Shown: positions 11,001 through 18,623, counted from the stretch's first letter. The stretch: DNA of 64,000 nucleotides from Arthrobacter tumbae (GCF_016907495.1 NZ_JAFBCC010000001.1:2108001-2172000), one strand, 5' to 3'. The notes: generated by a model from the sequence alone, not told the origin. Numbers and translations are program-made.

Positions 11001-11324
11001 ACCTACGAGGCTAAGAAGCGAGACCTCAAAGCTAATAATCGAGGAGGCATCGACGGCCTGGAACGCAGGCCCATGGTTCGAGGCCAGCAGACTACACTTA
11101 CGGCTTCTGGCTTCGCACCGGGTGAGTGGGTCTGGGGGAGCGTTGTCACCCGCGGTGTTGACCTCGGCTTCGTGCGTGCGGACGAGAATGGCGCAATAGA
11201 GTTGGCCTTCATCGTACCCAATTATCTCCGAAACGGATCGAACCAGCTAGCCATGACCGGACAAGACGGCGGACGCATCCTGTGGGAGAAGTTCGTTGTC
11301 AAACCGGAAAGAGGAAAACGCTAA
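8073..11324 (+). CDS. Secreted multidomain mannan endo-1,4-beta-mannosidase, GH26
   Basis: 1083 residues. A signal peptide (basic MRSPSLRAARTAAAA, hydrophobic run, cleavage near VASAAPD) is followed by a GH26 catalytic domain to about residue 400: acid/base E211 in FRPFHENTGSWFWWG, nucleophile E322 in AFTEFGRNG, and GHQHTTDNG near the N-terminus. Next come an immunoglobulin-like linker (about 415-510), two related beta-sandwich modules starting VVDDFETYSDDAALRSAY and VVDTFEGYTDEAGLRAAW that resemble carbohydrate-binding modules, and two C-terminal beta-rich domains. There is no LPXTG anchor. ATG 8073 follows GGAG; ATG 8061 is less likely. It would cut mannan outside the cell. Confidence 0.92.
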   Translation: MRSPSLRAARTAAAAVTALALGITGPGVASAAPDIPGAPVIDIVDTDASYSTNSLYQYLMEQQGQGVLFGHQHTTDNGITFSEANGVNSDVLAATGEYPGIFGWDTLILEGLERPGTGSLANGEENARKWAEGMINAHELGGINTISAHMKNFVTDRDFTDTSGRVVSQILPGGPQNTEFNEYLDLIALTADLTVDSNGDPIPLIFRPFHENTGSWFWWGAAHATAGEYKEIFRYTVEYLRDTKGVSNLLYAFSPNGSFGGDAERYLATYPGDDWVDVLGYDSYDYDNSLADSDAYIESVRVDLGMVTDLAAERRKIPAFTEFGRNGERTIKPSGNKSLSFYTDLFTAIKNDPKAKRITYMQTWSNWGLDQFYVPYPAYDGNPEHEMYEDFLEFYNDPYSVFAAGVNGVYDNDANAEPAAPTVRIVSPADGVRVTEPATTVRVKATVAEPDRVYFTVAGDPTEYELTLDADGYYSAEWIIGEENLTNKSSTLNIFAVYDGQPSVQTASSVILGEPTELPVGVVDDFETYSDDAALRSAYAYNNATAEDISLTSEFKGSGDYGVQFAYDFTARSYGGFGKVFQGAQDWSAFNQINVWLDPDGGNQKLVLQVNTANGQSFEAYPSLAGTEPTELAIDILDFRAKSDPNRSLAREDLTGVTEFWVYINQVGEPSASSVVLDDIRAVSGDAEPTLPADPGIDPGEPAEPGVVDTFEGYTDEAGLRAAWSRAGAGNLMLSAENKVAGEFGAGFPYSGGFTDFQKAINADWSSFDQLSFWVQPDGSEQKIVLQLVADGNYYDAVPVVTGSEAAEVSIPFSEFTPAPFQGRDPALRPSPEELVNVEQLVMFIESTGTSTGTTGVYYFDNIRASNAPVVDDDVDLRVNAKSQDIDGTVHVAVHAVNEEDVPVDIRLVTDFGNKKFSKVQPGEAVYNLFDTGSAEIPAGSATANGYKWVDGQGYYTSHVAAYEALTLPEGEPEGLTYEAKKRDLKANNRGGIDGLERRPMVRGQQTTLTASGFAPGEWVWGSVVTRGVDLGFVRADENGAIELAFIVPNYLRNGSNQLAMTGQDGGRILWEKFVVKPERGKR

Positions 11325-11355
11325 CTGGTGCGCTCCACCGAGATCGACGGTAAAT

Positions 11356-11394
11356 GAAAGGCAGCTCCGGACACAACGTCCAGGGCTGCCTTTC
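11356..11394 (+). terminator. Terminator hairpin after the GH26 gene
   Basis: A perfect 10-bp stem, GAAAGGCAGC (11356-11365) with GCTGCCTTTC (11385-11394), plus an inner GGAC/GTCC stem, 30 bases after the stop codon. It reads as an intrinsic-type terminator without a long T-run. Confidence 0.7.
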
Positions 11395-11550
11395 GATGTC
11401 ACGACGAAATTGCCCCAACGTGAAGTACTGCAGAGCTCCATCCGTTCCCAAGGGCAGCGGCAGCATTATCGGGCCAATGTTCGATTCCGAACATGACGTC
11501 GATAAGGTGCAGGTGCCAGACCGCAGGCCCGTGAGATCAGCGAGATCGCC

Positions 11551-11811
11551 TTAACTCATCGGCGAAGCGGTAGTCGCTGGCGCGCCCAAAAAACGGACTA
11601 TCTCGGGTGAGGCGCTCAGATCGTACGGGTAACAGAGCACTGAAAGGACCGCGAGGAACGTCTGCTGAGGTTTGAGTGCCTTGAAGAGTAGGGCAGCTGT
11701 CACGATCGAGAGGATACTCACTGCATGCGCCCGCCAGATCGTATCAACGTGGTCCCGTGCGCGGTATGGCAGACGGGCGGCGCCGTCCTCGTTGTGGGCG
11801 GCCATCCGCAT
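11551..11811 (-). pseudogene. Possible relic of a TetR-like regulator C-terminus
   Basis: The frame holds a stretch (RAHAVSILSIVTAALLF, LKPQQTFLAVLSVLCYPY) that faintly resembles the C-terminal helices of TetR-type regulators. No helix-turn-helix or credible start is present. The 11.4-12.0 kb gap otherwise shows only terminators. The call is tentative. Confidence 0.25.
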
Positions 11812-11998
11812 GCTTACGAGAAACGCAAGGGACTCGTCCGGCCTTCTGCACGCCCAGGCAAAATAGGGGCTGCGACAAGTGGACCGTTACACCACGTTGA
11901 ATCGAGGATCCAATAAGTGGTCGCCCGCTGATCCTCCGGTAATGCAGGTGATAGAGGAGGTGGGCTTCATCGCCTGGGACGAAACTTGATGGAGGCCA

Positions 11999-12030
11999 GG
12001 CGGCACTGGGACTGTAGCCCTAGTGCCGCC
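11999..12030 (-). terminator. Terminator hairpin after the GH5 gene
   Basis: GGCGGCACT (11999-12007) pairs with AGTGCCGCC (12022-12030), with a further GGG/CCC inner pairing. It lies just beyond the stop codon of the minus-strand GH5 gene. Confidence 0.65.
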
Positions 12031-12043
12031 TCCTGCCAGCAGG

Positions 12044-13051
12044 CTAGTACACGGAAGCTTTACGGGAGGTGTTGTTGATCCCGGCTGGATGATAGAGCAA
12101 CTGCTGCCCCCACCAGGTCAACTGGGCCGGGTCAAAGTTGCGGACAATGTCGAGCGTCTCGTCGCCGCCACTGTTACCGGAGTACGACCATCCGATGTAG
12201 CCGACGCCGCGTTCCTGGGCAGCGGTCATGATCGCTCCCTCATTGACGTTCTGGCCGCCTTGTTCATGCCCAAACTCGCCTATGACGATCGGCCACTTGT
12301 TCCAGCGAATAAAGTGATCAAGATACTCTGCGATCTTGCCTGCATCCTGGTAAACCCCATACATGTGCACCGAAAGCATGGTATTTCGAAGCGGGTCGGC
12401 TTGCAGGACAAGGCCGCCATCCTCCTTCATCGTGTTAGTCCAGTCTTGCCCCCAATTGGGTGCGTCGACCATCAGCGTGTGAGTGAAACCGGCGGCCCGC
12501 ATTGCCTTTACGGCAGAGACCGAATCCTTGGTCCAGTTGTAAACCTTATTACTGCCCTGATTTCCATACGCTTCGTTACCGATGTTGATAATCACGTACC
12601 GTTCTTGCCCTTTGAGAATGCCGACCATACTCTTCCAGTAGTCGACGGCGCGGGAAAGGGTCGCCGCGCCAGCTGGGGCGTTTCCGTCGGTGTCGCCATA
12701 TCCTGTGGTGTCGTGTACTTCCAGCACGCACACAAGCTTGTGTGTTTTGCACTGATTCACCGCTTGCTGCACCTGTGTCGTTGTGGTCCGGTTGAACACG
12801 TCCCCATTCGAGAGGACTACCCGGATGGTGTTCGCGCCGAGGTTCGAGATTTCTTCGAAAGCTCCGGTTTCCCAAGGGAACCATGCATGTGGGTGATTGA
12901 TTCCACGCATCACGAACTCCGCACCGTTCGCGTCGTATAACCGGCCGTTGCTGATGTAGAAACCGGATGCCGCGTTCGCTGGAACGGGCAAGCCTATGAG
13001 GAGGAAAAGGCTAACAACTACTAGGGTGATACCTCTTCGGAATGGTTGCAC
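12044..13051 (-). CDS. Secreted GH5 endo-beta-1,4-mannanase (cellulase-fold)
   Basis: 335 residues. A signal peptide (FRRGITLVVVSLFLLIGLPV, cleavage near ANAASG) precedes a single GH5 catalytic domain: FVMRGINHPHAWFP, acid/base E160 in INIGNEAYG and nucleophile E259 in VIGEFGHE. The pattern fits the GH5_8 mannanase subfamily and there is no binding module. GTG 13051 is chosen because AAGGAG lies seven bases upstream and the signal peptide begins at once; an in-frame ATG at 13099 lacks a ribosome site. It probably works with the GH26 enzyme and shares its upstream site. Confidence 0.88.
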   Translation of the reverse strand: MQPFRRGITLVVVSLFLLIGLPVPANAASGFYISNGRLYDANGAEFVMRGINHPHAWFPWETGAFEEISNLGANTIRVVLSNGDVFNRTTTTQVQQAVNQCKTHKLVCVLEVHDTTGYGDTDGNAPAGAATLSRAVDYWKSMVGILKGQERYVIINIGNEAYGNQGSNKVYNWTKDSVSAVKAMRAAGFTHTLMVDAPNWGQDWTNTMKEDGGLVLQADPLRNTMLSVHMYGVYQDAGKIAEYLDHFIRWNKWPIVIGEFGHEQGGQNVNEGAIMTAAQERGVGYIGWSYSGNSGGDETLDIVRNFDPAQLTWWGQQLLYHPAGINNTSRKASVY

Positions 13052-13107
13052 CGCAGGACTCCTTCGTCTATGAAGAGTGAGACATGAAATACATCTCATT
13101 CCTTAAT

Positions 13108-13127
13108 TAACTTACGGAAGTTAGCCG
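13108..13127 (-). promoter_or_regulatory. Candidate operator upstream of the GH5 mannanase gene
   Basis: On the minus strand the segment reads ACTTCCGTAAGTTAATTAAG, 19 of 20 bases identical to the site before the GH26 gene. The extended core TAACTTCCGTAAGTTA is a perfect inverted repeat with six-base arms and a four-base centre. It lies about 57-76 bases before the GTG start. Confidence 0.6.
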
Positions 13128-13148
13128 GAAGATCAAGAGCTGAGCCTA

Positions 13149-14036
13149 CTATTCGATAGGACGCTCCAATCTGGGCTGGGCTGTCGTCCCCCGCTGAATG
13201 ATCGTCACCCTCGGTGCTTGGATTTCTACAGCCGGAGCTCCAGCTATAGCTTCCAGGACCGCGGCGCCCGCCAGTTCACCTATCGCAAGCACATCATGAC
13301 TCATTGCCGACAGCGGAGGTTCCGAGAGCTCGCACAGTGCCGAATCATCCCAAGCCAGCAGAGAGAGGTCCTTGGGAATGTTTAGTCCCGACTCCTGTGC
13401 AGCTCTCAATCCTCCAAGGGTCATAAGATCATTGTCGAAGATGATGGCAGTGGGTGCGGATTCACCGATCAAGGCAGCAGTCCCGCGGTATCCAGCTTCC
13501 TCCGAATAATCCCCGGAACACGAACTGTATTGCATCCCGAGTTCCTCGCAACTGTGTCGCAGGGACTCCTCGCGGATCCGCGAATGAGCCATTTCCGGCG
13601 GCCCGCCAACATGCCCCAGACATCGGTGGCCTAAGCCTTGAAGTAGGTTTACCGCGTCCCGCATTGCGGCATCGTCCTCAGTCCAAATGGAGGTCAACTT
13701 ATCAGCTGATGCAGGATCGCTAATTGCCACCGCTGGCAGGCCCAGTTCTCGCACCTTCCGCAGCCGCATGTCATCTGGTAAAAGATCCACAAGAATCACG
13801 GCGTCGACATGTCCTTCGATCCTCCACCGTTCGTAGGTCCGAAGCTCAGCGTCCATATCAGGCAGTATTTGCAGCAGCACCGAATAGTTAGAAGAGCGCA
13901 TCGCCACCTCAAGCCCGGCTATGAACTCATGGTAAAAAGGTTCGGCGCGGAGAATTTCGGATGTGCGCCTCAGCGACAATCCGATTGACTTGCTCCTTGT
14001 GACATCACGATCATGTGGGTCAGATTTTGTGTGCAA
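13149..14036 (-). CDS. LacI-type ligand-binding protein without helix-turn-helix domain
   Basis: 295 residues from TTG 14036 (GGAG six bases upstream), or 317 from GTG 14102. The sequence is a periplasmic-binding-protein-like sensor domain of the LacI/GalR family: SIGLSLRRTSEILRAEPFYHEF, then GHRCLGHVGGP, PTAIIFDNDLMTLGGLRAAQ and LSLLAWDDSALCELSEPPLSAM. The roughly 60-residue N-terminal LacI helix-turn-helix is absent from this frame and I found none in the other minus-strand frames of 13980-14160. It is divergent from the ROK gene. It may be a truncated regulator or a DNA-independent sensor. Confidence 0.75.
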   Translation of the reverse strand: MHTKSDPHDRDVTRSKSIGLSLRRTSEILRAEPFYHEFIAGLEVAMRSSNYSVLLQILPDMDAELRTYERWRIEGHVDAVILVDLLPDDMRLRKVRELGLPAVAISDPASADKLTSIWTEDDAAMRDAVNLLQGLGHRCLGHVGGPPEMAHSRIREESLRHSCEELGMQYSSCSGDYSEEAGYRGTAALIGESAPTAIIFDNDLMTLGGLRAAQESGLNIPKDLSLLAWDDSALCELSEPPLSAMSHDVLAIGELAGAAVLEAIAGAPAVEIQAPRVTIIQRGTTAQPRLERPIE

Positions 14037-14120
14037 CGATGCTCCAGGGGTCTTGAAGGCCGAGGACGAGCCACAAAAGGGGGCACTTGGGCGCTCACCC
14101 ACATAATCGCATATAAGCTA

Positions 14121-14134
14121 CCTGAACATTCAGG
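14121..14134. promoter_or_regulatory. Palindrome before the second ROK gene
   Basis: CCTGAACATTCAGG, with six-base perfect arms and a two-base centre, lies 17 bases before the ROK start at 14152 and between the divergent LacI-like and ROK genes. It is a candidate operator, by position only. Confidence 0.45.
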
Positions 14135-14151
14135 TCGAACGGAACCAAACA

Positions 14152-15372
14152 GTGGCACGATACGAGAACCCCAGCTCAGGGCCGGGCAGCCGGGCCTTAA
14201 TCATGGACTTGATTCGATCTGCTGGAAGCATCAGCCGAGCCGAACTCACCTCTCTGACTGGGCTCACCCAGCCTGCGATCTCGACCATCGTGAAGAAGTT
14301 GCTCAACGACGACCTAATCCGAGAGGTAGGGCACTCCGACTCAACTGGAGGCAAACGTCCCCGCCTTCTAGCAATGAACTCAGTCGCTCGTTTCGGTGTC
14401 GGCATGCAACTGGGACCCCAAGGTCTGCTTTGGACGGCGACTAATATGCGCGGCGGAATCCTCGGGCGAAAACGCACTCCCGAAACTCCACCTCATGACC
14501 CGAAGCTCATGGTCGCTCGTGTTGCCCACGAATATAAGGCTTTCCTCGCTGCCCTCCGTCTACCGGACAGCGCGAGTGCAGGACTGGCACTGGTCGGTCC
14601 AGGACCAATCGATCAAACTGATGGCTCGTTCAAGAGCACGCAAACACCGGAAACCTGGAGTCGCTTCGACATGGCTAAGCCATTGATTGCGGAACTTGAG
14701 ATACCTGTTCGGGTTGAGAATGATGCGAATTCGGCGGCACTCGGCGAGTTCTGGTCGAGGCAAATCTCACGTGCGAGAACATTTGCGTGCATTTACATGA
14801 ATCTTGGAATCGGCGCGGGCGTCGTAGTCGATGGAGCGCTTTACCGCGGCGCCAGTTCAAATGCCACCGAGCTCGGCCACATCTCGCTGGACCCCACTGG
14901 CGTGAGTTGTTTCTGTGGCAACCATGGTTGCGTCGAACGCTATGCAGCACCGGATGCGATACTAGGCCAAGCTCACCAGAATGAAGAGTTGAAGGAGCAA
15001 CTTGCCGCTGCAGCTGGGACACTGGACACTATGGGCCAATTCGATTATTTGGCGCGCTTAGCAGTACGCGGAAACGACACCGCGGCGACACTCATAGACG
15101 TCTCCGCCACTCGCCTCACGCACGCGGCTCTCACGCTGACGAACCTCTTCGATTTGGACCACATCGTGCTCGCCGGACCGGGCTTTGCCGTCGCTGGCGC
15201 CACCTTTGTCTCCCGGTTACGCTCCCAACTCGTAGCCAGCGCTTTTGCTCGCCACTCCCACACCATCACGGTGGAGCTGTCCTCAAATCCGCGCGACTCC
15301 GCTGCGATAGGAGCCGCAGCCCTCATGCTACAAAGCTCAGTCTCACCACACCGCGGAACCAGCAAGCCGTGA
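14152..15372 (+). CDS. ROK family transcriptional regulator (second copy)
   Basis: 406 residues from a GTG start. The N-terminal winged helix-turn-helix (SRAELTSLTGLTQPAISTIV) is followed by the ROK domain with VGPGPID, ENDANSAALGEF, GAGVVVDGALYRG and the zinc motif CFCGNHGCVERY after ELGHISLD. It resembles the ROK regulator at 6695 throughout. Because it is divergent from the HTH-less LacI-type protein and next to GH5, it is a likely controller of mannan genes; the actual ligand is not visible. The ribosome site is weak (GGAA). Confidence 0.88.
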   Translation: MARYENPSSGPGSRALIMDLIRSAGSISRAELTSLTGLTQPAISTIVKKLLNDDLIREVGHSDSTGGKRPRLLAMNSVARFGVGMQLGPQGLLWTATNMRGGILGRKRTPETPPHDPKLMVARVAHEYKAFLAALRLPDSASAGLALVGPGPIDQTDGSFKSTQTPETWSRFDMAKPLIAELEIPVRVENDANSAALGEFWSRQISRARTFACIYMNLGIGAGVVVDGALYRGASSNATELGHISLDPTGVSCFCGNHGCVERYAAPDAILGQAHQNEELKEQLAAAAGTLDTMGQFDYLARLAVRGNDTAATLIDVSATRLTHAALTLTNLFDLDHIVLAGPGFAVAGATFVSRLRSQLVASAFARHSHTITVELSSNPRDSAAIGAAALMLQSSVSPHRGTSKP

Positions 15373-15539
15373 TGCACCGCCCACCCGATGTTCTTGTAAC
15401 CGCCGGCCCACAGAGGATTAGCCTCCTGTTAGAGGCACTTGGCCCCTGGTTTCACTGAAGCCCCGGATACGCACGACAATCAATGGTTAGATGAGACGCG
15501 GATCCACCCTTTCGCATGAAAAGCTTTGGAGCGTCGTAG

Positions 15540-15851
15540 TCATTTGGTGAGTTGTCTGAAGACAGCCTCCGCCGCACCTACGAGCAGCATGTCGTTTCCA
15601 AGCGCAGCCCGTTCCAGGCGGACTTCCCCACCGAAATCGCCGATGGAATCGGCATCCACAGCTTCCGTCGGCCGATGCCCCGCGGCGGCGAAGAGCACCC
15701 CTAAGAATCTTCCGAGCACGATGACTTGAGGATTAAACTCGTTCCTCAGGTTGCTGAGCGCAACGGCCAACACGTCCGTCTGCCGCCGTAATTCACCTGC
15801 GGATAAAATGAGCGGCGTTGGAATGGTGGTTTCCATGGTCAGTGAAGCCAA
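15540..15851 (-). pseudogene. Relic of a ROK family protein (C-terminus only)
   Basis: About 90 residues match only the end of a ROK domain: LAVALSNLRNEFNPQVIVLG, then VRLERAALGNDMLLVGAAEAVF. The helix-turn-helix, sugar-binding and zinc regions are missing and no start site is apparent. This is a third ROK-derived sequence in the first 16 kb and probably a decayed regulator. Following DNA to about 16.38 kb holds no intact gene. One minus-strand stretch near 16080-16160 would encode a lone membrane helix (FMFYALVVFVVSVTFYPKRI) and looks like another gene remnant. Confidence 0.65.
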
Positions 15852-16380
15852 ACATGCTCCTGGGAACGGCCCCTATGCACATGGAGCACCTCCTCTAAGG
15901 AGAGGGACGGAACTTTTATTGACTCAAGGTTCATCGATTCGTTTCGGTCTAGACTGCTGACCAGATGCTCTCTTCGGTCAGGATCACGTCCTGTTGCGAT
16001 GAGAGCACCCGCTCGGTGAACAGAGCTACCACCATGGAAGCACCGTCAGCCCGTTCGGAGTGATACTTTTCCGGTCATTGCCATGCGGGGCGGGCGTCAC
16101 CCAATTCTTTTCGGATAGAACGTGACGCTGACTACGAAAACCACGAGGGCATAGAACATGAACGGCCGGAGAGAATCTGGAAATGTAGCGGCAGATTTTA
16201 CCAAGCTTGATTTGTGCTAGGTTCCGGCTGCTCGCGATAGCCTACACGTTAGTTGCGCATTACTGGCACCTCTGCGTATCAAGGTTGGACGTATTGTCAG
16301 GAACGAAGCGGGCAGAACGACGTTATGACTAATGTCCTGACCCTGGCAGAGCGTCGCGTTCCGGGGATCACCTGGAAGAG

Positions 16381-16730
16381 GTGGCTTCTGTTTTTTCGGC
16401 GTGCCGAGGAGACCGTCGCCTTGACTTCGTTATCGACGACAAGTCGCTGCGTACCTGGATTCAAGAATGGGAAGGCACAAATTGGCCCCGTGAGGAAGTT
16501 TCCCTCCTCACGCCCGCTCGGTCGGATCTTGCGGTCGAACAGATTGACCGGCTTCTCGGGCGTCTTCCGCACCAGTATTGGAACGGTGTGGCGGGCTGCT
16601 GTTCTGCTCTGGCTGCTGGCATGACGGCTCCCGTGGGGTCACCGCCGACGTTCGCCGCGCGGATGGAAACGTCCATTTTTTTGCGATGACGAAGAAAGTC
16701 CGGATGGCTTTCCTAGTGGTGGACTGGGAC
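16381..16730 (+). pseudogene. Frameshifted gene of an uncharacterised CPEC-type family
   Basis: The first part (FVIDDKSLRTWI, ARSDLAVEQIDRLLGRLPHQ) is in one frame; near 16578 the similarity moves to another frame with LLFCSGCWHDGSRGVTADVRR then FFAMTKKVRMAF. The combined order, FxxDxxxL, then LxFCxxCxxxGxxxVxxxVxR, then an aromatic-rich strand, is the same as in the intact gene at 36557. It is therefore most likely a broken member of that family. The function of the family is not known to me. 16731-16958 holds nothing recognisable. Confidence 0.5.
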
Positions 16731-16958
16731 GTGAGCCGGGTGTCCACGTCCTGCTGGGTGCAGGTGCAGCGGTGCGGTTATGGGCCTGCCAGAGCCAGTC
16801 GAGAAACGTGATGGTTTCGGCGCAGAGCGCTCCGGTTCCGCGAGAGGGGACAGGTGTCAAAGTCCGGCCAGTTCGCATCCAATGCGATTCACCGGGTTCT
16901 AGTTGACATAAGATAGGTTATCGGCACAGTAAAGCGCCTAGTCAGAAGGGGTTTTTGT

Positions 16959-18002
16959 CTATTCTTCCTCGGTGATAGGTTTAGCCCATTCGAGAGCCGC
17001 GACGAGGTGTCCCTCGTTGGGAAGTGCCTTCTTCTCTGCTGCCGGTAGCTTGTCGTAGGTGTAGGCGGCGACGGCCATCGGTGACGTTGATCGGCCCAGG
17101 CTGTAGCGGACGCTGCGGTCGTTCTTGGTCCCGCAGATCAGGATTCCGACCGTTTCGTTGTGGTGCTCGCGTCGAAGCATGTCATCGACAAGGGCAACAT
17201 AGAAGTTGAGTTTCCCTGCGTATTCAGGCTTGAATCTGCCCGTCTTCAGTTCGATGACCACGTACCGGAGTTGTTCGATGTGGAAGAACAACAGGTCCAC
17301 GTAGTAGTCGTCACCATCGACGTCGAAGTGCACCTGGCGGCCGACGAACGAAAAGCCTGGGCCCAGCTCCCGGAGGGTTTCGGTGATGCGGCTCGTCAGG
17401 GCGTTTTCCAGGTCGCGTTCGGCGACCTCACCGGACAGGCCGAGGAACTCGAAGTTGTAGGGGTCCTTAGCCATCTGCTGGGCAAGTTCGGAGCCCGGAG
17501 CTGCGAGCTGGCGAGTGAAATTCGATGGCGCCGTACCGGTGCGTTCCATCGAACGGTTCATCATCATGTTCAGCAGGACGTTCCGGGACCAACCGTATTT
17601 AACGGCCGCGGCTGCATACCAGTCCCGCTCCTCACTGGTGGCTGCCTTGTCCAGAATCATGCGAATGTGGCCCCACGGCAAATGTGCCACAAGCTGTGGC
17701 ACATTTGCGGCCGCGCCCCAGGCCCGGACCATCGCAGTCATGTACTGCAGGTTCCGGTATGACAGACCCTTCATCTCGGGAAAGGAACCCGCGAGATCGG
17801 CGGCGAGCCGCCTGATGACTCCTGTCCCCCAGCCCTGACTCGTCTGGCGGGCGAGAATGTCCTTGCCCAGCGACCAGTAAAGCTCGATAACCAAGCTGTT
17901 GACGGTTCGCTGCGCCTGGATTCGCGCACCCGCGATCCGCGCCTTCAGTGCTTCCAGCAGGTCACCGTAATCCGCCGGAAGGTCGATTTCTGAAGACACC
18001 AT
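16959..18002 (-). CDS. DUF1016/YhcG-type PD-(D/E)XK nuclease
   Basis: 347 residues. The N-terminal DUF1016 helical domain (VIELYWSLGKDILARQ, GTGVIRRLAADL, LSYRNLQYMTAM, LVAHLPWGHIRMILDK) is followed by a nuclease domain with Asp in YYVDLLFFH and the E-x-K pair in VVIELKTG, then LNFYVALVDD and VGILICGTKN. These are the hallmarks of the YhcG family, often found near restriction or mobile DNA. It stands alone in decayed DNA. A 13-bp-arm palindrome lies inside the gene (17679-17707) and a shorter version sits just upstream of the start. Confidence 0.9.
   Translation of the reverse strand: MVSSEIDLPADYGDLLEALKARIAGARIQAQRTVNSLVIELYWSLGKDILARQTSQGWGTGVIRRLAADLAGSFPEMKGLSYRNLQYMTAMVRAWGAAANVPQLVAHLPWGHIRMILDKAATSEERDWYAAAAVKYGWSRNVLLNMMMNRSMERTGTAPSNFTRQLAAPGSELAQQMAKDPYNFEFLGLSGEVAERDLENALTSRITETLRELGPGFSFVGRQVHFDVDGDDYYVDLLFFHIEQLRYVVIELKTGRFKPEYAGKLNFYVALVDDMLRREHHNETVGILICGTKNDRSVRYSLGRSTSPMAVAAYTYDKLPAAEKKALPNEGHLVAALEWAKPITEEE
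17679..17707. repeat. Perfect 13-bp inverted repeat inside the YhcG-type gene
   Basis: Arms CAAATGTGCCACA and TGTGGCACATTTG are separated by AGC. It encodes part of the segment NVPQLVAHL in the nuclease. Its inner nine bases are identical to the arms of the palindrome upstream of the gene. Confidence 0.8.
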
Positions 18003-18026
18003 GCCCCAACCCTATCTAGCAGCAGA

Positions 18027-18047
18027 TGTGCCACAGCGTGTGGCACA
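18027..18047. promoter_or_regulatory. Palindrome upstream of the YhcG-type gene
   Basis: TGTGCCACA, centre GCG, TGTGGCACA: a perfect nine-base inverted repeat 25 bases before the start codon. The arms match those of the palindrome at 17679-17707. The position suits an operator, possibly for autoregulation, but this is inference. Confidence 0.6.
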
Positions 18048-18087
18048 GTTTAGCCGGTCGACGGAATGACGAATGATCCCTCATCGG

Positions 18088-18147
18088 GATGGAGTCGCCG
18101 CTAATTTGGCAGACGTGGGCGTGATGGAGGATCCGGTCCACGGTGGC
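18088..18147 (-). mobile_element. Relic of an IS21-family istB 3' end
   Basis: About 60 bases closely match the end of the intact istB at 33490-33555. The minus-strand reading is ATVDRILHHAHVCQISGDSI, against ATVDRLLHHAHVCQTSGDSI in the intact copy. No other part of the element is present. A copy of the GATCCCTCA motif (18075) lies directly beside it. Confidence 0.75.
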
Positions 18148-18451
18148 ACACCCAGGATCGCTACCAGATCCTCCTTGATCCCGATCAGGAACAGTCACTG
18201 CTCGTCTTTAAGGCGACGCTCGGTACCGAAAGTTACGACCGCCTGAAATTACTTGCCGTCATCGCCAATCAAAGTTAATAACCGCTTAGCGGCAATAAAC
18301 GGATCGATTTGGCGTTGCTCCCCTGACGAGTTGTTCTACGCTACGGATTCTTTTGGGGGCTTCGAGGTCATCCTTCGGGTGGGCTCTGGGCGCGTGTGGA
18401 TCATCTCCGGGGGTGATGAGGGCTCGAGGGCGGGATTGGTAATGTCGAAAT

Positions 18452-18619
18452 ATGACGATGCATCCAACAGTCGAGTCTTTTCAAGCTCAACAGCAGGGTA
18501 GAGCGCTGCTGACCGCACGCGGACGCTGGGTGCTTGGTTCTCGGAGTGGTTTTCGTTCGGCTGAGCGTGGCCACTTCCCGTCCGACCTTCCACGCCGTCT
18601 TGGCCAAAGTGGGCGCTGA
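18452..18619 (+). CDS. Small open reading frame of 55 residues before the DUF6968-like gene
   Basis: Starts with MTMHPTVESFQAQQQ and contains RWVLGSRSGFRSAERGHFPS. It ends five bases before the GTG start of the DUF6968-like gene on the same strand. High-GC codon use and the tight spacing suggest a real small gene, but I recognise no family and there is no strong ribosome site. Confidence 0.35.
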   Translation: MTMHPTVESFQAQQQGRALLTARGRWVLGSRSGFRSAERGHFPSDLPRRLGQSGR

Positions 18620-18623
18620 GCTC

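Noticed and set aside
12023..12940. Plus-strand frame of 305 residues
   Set aside because: Antisense to the GH5 mannanase, whose signal peptide and catalytic motifs are clear.
18253..18501. Possible 82-residue gene
   Set aside because: It has no ribosome site or family similarity and overlaps the better-placed 55-residue frame; kept out of the feature list.
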